Positions 60,595 through 64,000 of a DNA stretch of 64,000 nt are shown here, piece after piece; position 1 is the stretch's first letter, and each line of letters starts with the position of its first letter. The stretch is taken from contig CAWIVH010000017.1 of the NCBI GenBank assembly GCA_963839475.1, positions 558,001 through 622,000 of the forward strand, in the 5' to 3' direction. Position numbers and translations under genes: made by a program. Below the pieces are notes generated by a model, which worked only from the letters and a program-made list of their open reading frames with translations, was not told the origin of the DNA and ran no database searches. The stretch is from CAWIVH01 sp963839475 (GTDB lineage Bacteria > Acidobacteriota > UBA6911).

Positions 60595-63500
60595 TCACAT
60601 CCCCGGAGGCGGATCTTTCAAGACCGGGCGAGGCGGATTGATTTCGTCCATCGGCATATCCAAAGGCCGGTTATTCATCGGCGGAATTGGAAGATCCGGC
60701 TTGGGCGGGTACTCCCAGAGCAACGGCATTTGAGACTGTTCAGGTTCCGTCGGCGCCGTCGACAGGATGGTGTTGATCCTGGTCCAGGTATTGCCGACCA
60801 ATGTACCGACGTTCCAGTATCTTCCGGTGCCGGTGGATGGAACGGTAACCACGTCGATCAAAGTTCCTGAGGGTCCGTACACCTTGACCTGGGCTCCGCA
60901 TCCCACCATGTTGGCATCATTGGCAAAATTGTAGACATAGTACTTATAGGTTCCGGAAAAAATCTGATAGATCGTCAGTGTTTCCGGCCCGTAACCGGTC
61001 GTGTCATCCACGTCCAGTTTCGCAAACGGAGCTCCTGTATCGCTGCCCTTGGAGCTGTAATAGACGTGGTAGCTGGTGCCGTTGATCGATGGAGTAACCA
61101 AGTGAGAATCCAGATCCCGCGGCGTTGCGCCCCAGCTCAACACAAAAGAGGTCTGCCCTGTGGTCACCGAGACCGTGAACGGTTTCGCGGCAGTCCAGGG
61201 ACCATAGCCACCCGGACCGTAGGTGCGGATATACCAGTACGCAGCACCCGGCGCAATAGCCGTCACCGGAGTGATGGCACAAGTGCCGCTTCCGGATGCA
61301 CAGTTGGCCTCCGAAGCTGAATACCAGGAATCGATTTTCGGATTCCCGGTGGTGTCCGAGACATACAACTCATACCAGGTCGCACAGGTCACAGCGCTCC
61401 ATTGGTAGGTCGGCGTAACGTAGCCAACCGTCCCCGTAGGCGAGCTTAATACCGCAAGGCCCGGCGGGCTGGTGCAACTGCTGGCACCGCTGACCGTAAA
61501 GGTTTGACTTGCACTCCAAGCCGATATGGCATTGGAACTGCCGACATAGACTATGGCCGAATAGGTGTAGGTTCCGGGGGTGGCTGTGCTTGGAATGGCC
61601 CAGAGGAAATCAAACCATTGGAACAGGCCTGCCCCAAGGCCTGAAACGGATGTAGAACCTACATAGGTACCTCCCATGTTAGGTCCGCTCACATAGAACC
61701 ATACGACGGCATTCGATGGCAGAGCGGAAGTGCTCGTGTTCTTGACCTGGGCGTTGAGGAATGTCCCGCTCCCGACGGTCGCGCCCAAAGGCTGCTTCAG
61801 CGTCATGATCTCCGCCGTGTAGGTGGCGCTGACCGTGACATTGAAATTGGCCGGGCCATACCATGGGCCATAGCCCGATGCGGTATAGGTTTGAATCCAC
61901 CACTGGCCGCTCCCCTGGTTCAACACCGTGGAAGGCGTTATCGAGCAGTTTCCGGTGCCGGAAGAGCATCCCACCTGTGCCGAGGTGTACCAGGTACTAT
62001 ACCGGTGCCCGGCGCTGTCATCTACGTACAAGTTGTACCAAGTTGCCCCGGAAGCAGAGCTCCAAGTGAAGGTTGGGGTGCCGGTAGCGATGCTGCCCAC
62101 CGGCGATATCAGGGTTACGCCGCTTTCACCCTGGACACTGAAATTGAGTGGTCCGGTCCAGGGTCCATAGCCGTAGCTGTTCCATGTCCGTACCCACCAC
62201 TGGGCGGCCCCTTGGTGCAGTGATGTCGAAGGTGTTATTGAACAATTTCCTGAGCCGGAAGGGCACCCGACGGCAGAAGCGGTGTACCAGGTGTCATATC
62301 GGAAACCACTGCTGTCGGAGACATAGAGCTCGTAATAGGTTGCCCCAGCCGCGGCACCCCAAGTAAAGGTGGGGGTGTCGTCGGTGATAGTCCCGTATGG
62401 TGAAATCAGAGTGACACCACCCGGAGCCCCACCGCCGGTTATGCTGAAGCCTAGCGGGCCTGACCAGGGACCATACCCGTAACTATTCCAGGTCCGAACC
62501 CACCATTGACCAGCCCCCGAGGCAAGGATGGTCGAAGGGGCGATCGAGCAATTGCCGGTCCCCGAAGAACACCCGACCGTGGATGCCGTGTACCAGGTGT
62601 CATACCGGAGCCCGGTGCTATCGGTTACATACAATTCGTAATAGGTGGCCCCATAAGCAGCGGTCCAGGTAAACGTGGGAGTCGTGCTGGCGGTTGTTCC
62701 CGAGGGTGAGATCAACGTTACCCCGCCGGGGATCCCGCCGCCGGCATAAATGTTGAAGCCGAGAGGACCGCTCCAGGGTCCGTTGCCATAGCTATTATAG
62801 GTCTGGACCCACCATTGGCCGGCTCCATAGTTCAGTGCCGTCGATGGTGTGATCGAACAATTGCCTGTGCCTGCAGGACAGCCGACCTGGGCTGCCGTGT
62901 ACCAGGTGTCATACCGGTGTCCGGAACTATCGTCGACATACAGGTAATACCAGGTCGCACTGGAAGCTGCGCTCCAGGTAAAAGTGGGCGTGCTGGTAGT
63001 GGTCGTACCCGACGGGGAGATGAGAGTTACGCCGCCAGGGACCCCGCCCCCAGCCGCGGTCATATTAAAGGTCATGGTGCAGCCGGCCGCACCAATGTTT
63101 GTAAGGCTGAAGCTGCTGGGAGTGCCGCTGTAATAGTTGGATCCCGGGGTGGTGGAGGGCCCCCAAGCTGAGTTATTGCCGGAATAGAAAAGCGTGGTCG
63201 CATTGCCGCGGCAGGTTGTATTGATCATGTCGCAGTTAGCGGTGCTGGCCTGCTCAGGAAGGACCCCCTGGTGCTGGCCGGATACCCACTTGTTGGAACC
63301 CACGCTGTTGTCAACATGCTGGATCAGCAGTCCTCCCTGCCAAGACGAGCCGAACCCGGTTTTCCCGCGGATCCCGGCATCCCAGCCGGTGGGACAACGC
63401 GATTCCACCAGCCAATATTCCGTCGTGCTCGTGGAGGACTTGACCAGCTTATAGGTATTGTTGGCGTCCAAGAGAGGATAGCCCAGCGTCACACTGGAGG

Positions 63501-64000
63501 GATAAACGGTTTTGGGGAGCGACCAGCCGAGATATTCCCGGCACCAGGCATCCATCGCCACAGGAGTGCTCCCGCCATACTCGCCGACGTCAGCGCCCCA
63601 GCTACCCCCGGCCATCAACGAAAAGTTGCCCATCCCGGCATTGTGGCCGGCGGTGTCGTAGAGATCCGGAAGACCACAGAGCTGGTGACCCATTTCATGG
63701 GCGACGACTCCCATTGTCATTTGAATTCCGGTGTCGTAGAGCTCACCGTTGTAGCCAAAACGCTGGATGTTTTTGCCGCCCGCCGATAAACCTTGTCCAT
63801 CCGTCCACCAGGCATGTGCCCACACGCTGGGGTGACTGCCCGATCCGGAGGCTTCGTAACCGGCAATAACGAAATAGACGCAGAGTTCCGCACTTTGGAG
63901 GATACCGTCATTGTTCGCATCATAACTGGCAAAGCTGACAAATGGACTCGCCTGGGCAAGGGCGGCATTCATCATGGCAACATCGGTTTCCCAGGTGTAG
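60595..64000 (-). CDS. Large secreted M6-like metalloprotease with tandem repeats (5' end outside window)
   Basis: About 1134 codons; the frame is open to the right edge so the N-terminus is missing. The catalytic part (first 200 residues seen) includes DANNDGILQSAELCVYFVIA (a calcium-type acidic loop) and the zinc motif VVAHEMGHQLCGLPDLYD, as in M6 peptidases of the immune-inhibitor-A/VCBS type. Four tandem repeats of about 100 residues follow, a CARDB-like segment (TLKQPLGATVGSGTFLNAQV), a fifth diverged repeat, and a YfaP/DUF2135-like domain (WGATPRDLDSHLV; VDDTTGYGPETLTI). The C-terminus is Pro-rich (PPKPDLPIPPMNNRPLDMPM). Probably an extracellular or surface protease. Confidence 0.85.
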   Translation of the reverse strand, partial: YTWETDVAMMNAALAQASPFVSFASYDANNDGILQSAELCVYFVIAGYEASGSGSHPSVWAHAWWTDGQGLSAGGKNIQRFGYNGELYDTGIQMTMGVVAHEMGHQLCGLPDLYDTAGHNAGMGNFSLMAGGSWGADVGEYGGSTPVAMDAWCREYLGWSLPKTVYPSSVTLGYPLLDANNTYKLVKSSTSTTEYWLVESRCPTGWDAGIRGKTGFGSSWQGGLLIQHVDNSVGSNKWVSGQHQGVLPEQASTANCDMINTTCRGNATTLFYSGNNSAWGPSTTPGSNYYSGTPSSFSLTNIGAAGCTMTFNMTAAGGGVPGGVTLISPSGTTTTSTPTFTWSAASSATWYYLYVDDSSGHRYDTWYTAAQVGCPAGTGNCSITPSTALNYGAGQWWVQTYNSYGNGPWSGPLGFNIYAGGGIPGGVTLISPSGTTASTTPTFTWTAAYGATYYELYVTDSTGLRYDTWYTASTVGCSSGTGNCSIAPSTILASGAGQWWVRTWNSYGYGPWSGPLGFSITGGGAPGGVTLISPYGTITDDTPTFTWGAAAGATYYELYVSDSSGFRYDTWYTASAVGCPSGSGNCSITPSTSLHQGAAQWWVRTWNSYGYGPWTGPLNFSVQGESGVTLISPVGSIATGTPTFTWSSASGATWYNLYVDDSAGHRYSTWYTSAQVGCSSGTGNCSITPSTVLNQGSGQWWIQTYTASGYGPWYGPANFNVTVSATYTAEIMTLKQPLGATVGSGTFLNAQVKNTSTSALPSNAVVWFYVSGPNMGGTYVGSTSVSGLGAGLFQWFDFLWAIPSTATPGTYTYSAIVYVGSSNAISAWSASQTFTVSGASSCTSPPGLAVLSSPTGTVGYVTPTYQWSAVTCATWYELYVSDTTGNPKIDSWYSASEANCASGSGTCAITPVTAIAPGAAYWYIRTYGPGGYGPWTAAKPFTVSVTTGQTSFVLSWGATPRDLDSHLVTPSINGTSYHVYYSSKGSDTGAPFAKLDVDDTTGYGPETLTIYQIFSGTYKYYVYNFANDANMVGCGAQVKVYGPSGTLIDVVTVPSTGTGRYWNVGTLVGNTWTRINTILSTAPTEPEQSQMPLLWEYPPKPDLPIPPMNNRPLDMPMDEINPPRPVLKDPPPGM
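61820..63035 (-). repeat. Four in-frame tandem repeats of about 300 bp in the protease gene
   Basis: Repeat starts (each encoding GGVTLISP or GVTLISP) lie near 63035, 62730, 62430 and 62130, with a fifth diverged copy starting near 61470 after an insert. Each unit encodes a beta-rich domain with TPTFTW, YELYV, YDTWYT, GNCSI, PST and QWWVRTWNSYGYGPWSGPL. The DNA copies are still similar, so recent duplication or gene conversion is likely. Confidence 0.85.

Noticed and set aside
61820..63035. Regular repeats that could be taken for a CRISPR array
   Set aside because: Units are about 300 bp, in frame and translate into a repeated protein domain; no short direct repeats with unique spacers.

Overview
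The window reads as chromosomal DNA of a Gram-negative, probably soil- or sediment-dwelling bacterium, most likely an Acidobacteriota member. The grounds are an Oar-type TonB receptor with a carboxypeptidase-like N-terminal domain, many secreted PQQ-like beta-propellers sharing a W-P-x-W-R-G N-terminal motif, a DUF1080 protein, and Tat-exported Gfo/Idh/MocA and esterase proteins. The phylum call is an inference from gene families; no rRNA or tRNA gene was seen. Both edge genes (an M28 peptidase at the left, an M6-like protease at the right) are cut by the window.

Layout. 1-3150: M28 peptidase, then a divergent phasin/PhaR pair with a clear promoter and palindromes between them. 3359-12321: a six-gene plus-strand redox operon made of a PQQ-like propeller, an NHL propeller, a Tat ferredoxin, a NapH/NosR-like membrane ferredoxin, a 945-residue HydC-HydB (NuoE-NuoF) fusion with its own membrane anchor, and a NuoG-N/GltD fusion. 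12352-27919: five more PQQ-like propellers, a TonB receptor, and a tight minus-strand operon combining four of those propellers with a glycosyltransferase and a MacB-like ABC exporter.

28173-35917: signalling. A 718-residue membrane protein looks like a dCache sensor fused to a pentameric ligand-gated ion-channel (Cys-loop/Pro-loop) module; 21 bases downstream lies a sensor-HAMP-adenylate cyclase, and an HDOD protein is divergent. A spermidine-synthase-like membrane fusion and a mannose-1-phosphate guanylyltransferase follow. The gap at 36906-37677 is not empty: it holds a very short membrane ORF with an excellent ribosome site, an in-frame TGA and a SECIS-like hairpin (candidate selenoprotein), followed by a second ORF whose reading frame crosses a TGA.

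37678-42054: a DUF4405 membrane protein divergent from a Tll0287-like haem protein (with recurrent TGCAA-N4-TGCAY sites between them), and a sigma-54 two-component system. 42096-50031: an ArsR-controlled operon (ArsR, TolC, adaptor, RND pump, tandem UspA, DUF2892, OsmC) behind a near-perfect sigma-70 promoter and an overlapping palindrome. 50194-60594: mixed single genes (DUF2202, SixA-like phosphatase, DUF1080, Gfo/Idh/MocA, methyltransferase, rhodanese, EEP phosphatase, esterase) interspersed with two decayed signalling genes, a GGDEF remnant and a class III cyclase remnant. 60595-64000: a large secreted M6-like protease with about 100-residue tandem repeats.

The strongest leads are the Cache/channel-like protein with its cyclase, the HydBC-GltD-NapGH operon, and the candidate selenoprotein.
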